A stretch of 64,000 bases of DNA from Granulicella sp. (GTDB taxonomy: Bacteria; Acidobacteriota; Terriglobia; Terriglobales; Acidobacteriaceae), in the NCBI GenBank assembly GCA_027452215.1, contig DAIDGQ010000012.1:62001-126000 (forward strand), read 5' to 3'. This document shows positions 63,211 through 64,000 of this stretch, piece after piece (within the stretch, counting starts at the first letter, position 1; each line of letters opens with the position of its first letter). The position numbers and the translations under genes are program-made. The notes beneath the pieces are model-generated. The model ran no database searches, was not told the DNA's origin, and saw only the letters and a list, made by a program, of their open reading frames with translations.

Positions 63211-64000
63211 TTAGTGGGGCGGGAGGGCGGAGGGGCGGAGGATGCCGATGCGGCCGTGGGGGCCTACGACGTAGGGGAGGGAGAGGGCGTTCCAGTTGCG
63301 GTCGGCGTCGGGGGAGTCGTCTTTGGAGGGGGTGAGGGGGCGCCAGTTGCGGCCGTCGTCGGTGGAGATGTCGGTGCCGTTGGGGCCTACGGTGATCCAG
63401 GTGTTGGTAGTGGAGTCGTAGGCTACCGCGGAGCGGTAGCCGTGGGGTGGGGTGGTGGATGCGTGCCAGCGGTTACCGTAGTTGGTGGAGAACGCGGCAG
63501 ATGCACGTCCATCGTCAGGGAGTTCGTAATCGCCGCCCACGGCAACGACGTTCTTCCTTACGAAGCATGGTTTCAATGTTCGCGGGCAGATGAACCTGGC
63601 GAACCCGAGGCTAAAGATGCCGGACGAATCCTTGCCGTCGCCGATAGGCACTTTTGTGCTTCCATAGCCGCTACCTGCGAATGAGTTCGTGGCGAAAACG
63701 CGAGCGCCGGAACGGCCGCCAACTCCGAACCAGAATGCGCCTGTGGGGTTGAAAAGTCCGAAGTCGCCGTTATAGACGACTAGTGAAGAGTTACTCGCGG
63801 CGAATACGGTTTGCCCCGGATGGGATCGGGGCAACGCGATTAAGGGCCTCGCGACCTTGTTCGGTGCGGCGAAGGGTCGTATCGACCAAACGATGAAGTG
63901 TCCCTTCACTGGATCTCCTAGAAGAACCAGCCGCTTTTTTCCATGAGAGGGAGGGGACTCCGGAATCTGGAGTGCGTCAAAGAAGCCGGTTTTGTCGGGG
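63211..64000 (-). CDS. BNR/Ycf48-like repeat protein (5' end cut by the window edge)
   Basis: Only the C-terminal 262 residues are visible; the reading frame continues off the right end. Aromatic beta-propeller repeats of the Ycf48/sialidase type are seen: GFFDALQIPES...RLVLLGDPVKGHFIVWS, AFSTNYGNRWHASTTPPHGYRSAVAYDSTTNTWITVGPNGTDISTDDGRNWRPL. In Acidobacteriota such proteins are usually secreted and annotated as oxidoreductase or glycosyl-hydrolase-like without known activity. The stop (63211) follows ALPPH. ATG 63909 is internal and not the real start. Confidence 0.75.
   Translation of the reverse strand, partial: PDKTGFFDALQIPESPPSHGKKRLVLLGDPVKGHFIVWSIRPFAAPNKVARPLIALPRSHPGQTVFAASNSSLVVYNGDFGLFNPTGAFWFGVGGRSGARVFATNSFAGSGYGSTKVPIGDGKDSSGIFSLGFARFICPRTLKPCFVRKNVVAVGGDYELPDDGRASAAFSTNYGNRWHASTTPPHGYRSAVAYDSTTNTWITVGPNGTDISTDDGRNWRPLTPSKDDSPDADRNWNALSLPYVVGPHGRIGILRPSALPPH

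Overview
The window looks like a chromosomal segment of a high-GC, Gram-negative member of the Acidobacteriota, most likely the Terriglobus/Granulicella/Edaphobacter group. The evidence is two tandem proteins of the acidobacterial VWFA-related type, a TonB-dependent receptor with an N-terminal carboxypeptidase-regulatory-like domain, many secreted glycoside hydrolase-like proteins, and housekeeping genes scattered singly. The genus is inferred. No rRNA, tRNA, CRISPR array, transposase or phage gene was seen.

Layout. 1-6.4 kb: gatB (cut by the left edge), a formate/nitrite-type channel, mfd. 6.4-17.5 kb: DUF885 peptidase-like protein, aldo/keto reductase, galU, fhs, a glutathione-independent formaldehyde dehydrogenase type enzyme, a secreted unknown, a GAF-GGDEF cyclase, moaA and a small membrane protein. 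17.6-24.3 kb: FmdB zinc ribbon, a Tat lipoprotein resembling GH79, a GH27 alpha-galactosidase, a small Cys/His-rich secreted protein and a TonB receptor. 24.3-27.5 kb: a three-gene leftward operon (small YVDPGSG membrane protein, kinase-like/methyltransferase fusion, membrane sulfatase-like protein). 27.8-30 kb: the VWFA pair. 30.4-39.3 kb: ruvB, a LOG-family protein, an AsmA-like protein, an ABC-F ATPase, a PanE-type reductase, and an HTH regulator followed by two paralogous membrane proteins. 39.4-45.3 kb: ppc, a membrane protein, a secreted esterase and an MBL-fold hydrolase. 45.4-50.1 kb: an HscA-type Hsp70 and a [2Fe-2S] ferredoxin, separated by about 2.1 kb of unlike DNA. 50.2-55.5 kb: sigma factor, HEAT anti-sigma and PDZ operon, an RNase HI fusion and a TolC-type protein. 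55.6-64 kb: ATP-pyrophosphatase, degenerate GH13 protein, repeat-rich gap, murQ, MFS exporter, amidohydrolase, a membrane-anchored unknown and the C-terminal part of a BNR/Ycf48-like protein.

The strongest observations are: (i) a site with the exact spacing of IscR type-1 operators (ATA-N3-GAC-N7-GTC-N3-TAT) before the HscA-type gene, plus a second palindrome abutting it; (ii) a duplicated, broken 5' end of the ferredoxin gene bracketing a DUF4160-DUF2442 cassette, which looks like the scar of the insertion that split hscA from fdx; (iii) a change of top-strand composition from C-rich to G-rich between about 52 and 55 kb that does not depend on gene direction, as at a replication origin or a rearrangement junction; it lies inside an exact 40-bp inverted repeat (50149-50188 and 55545-55584). 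Two carbohydrate-active proteins seem to lack expected catalytic residues.

Functional links: formaldehyde dehydrogenase and Fhs could carry formaldehyde carbon to formate and then 10-formyl-THF. The Fe-S genes probably share IscR-type control. The sigma/anti-sigma/PDZ genes look like one envelope-sensing unit. All functions are read from motifs by eye; no database search was run.
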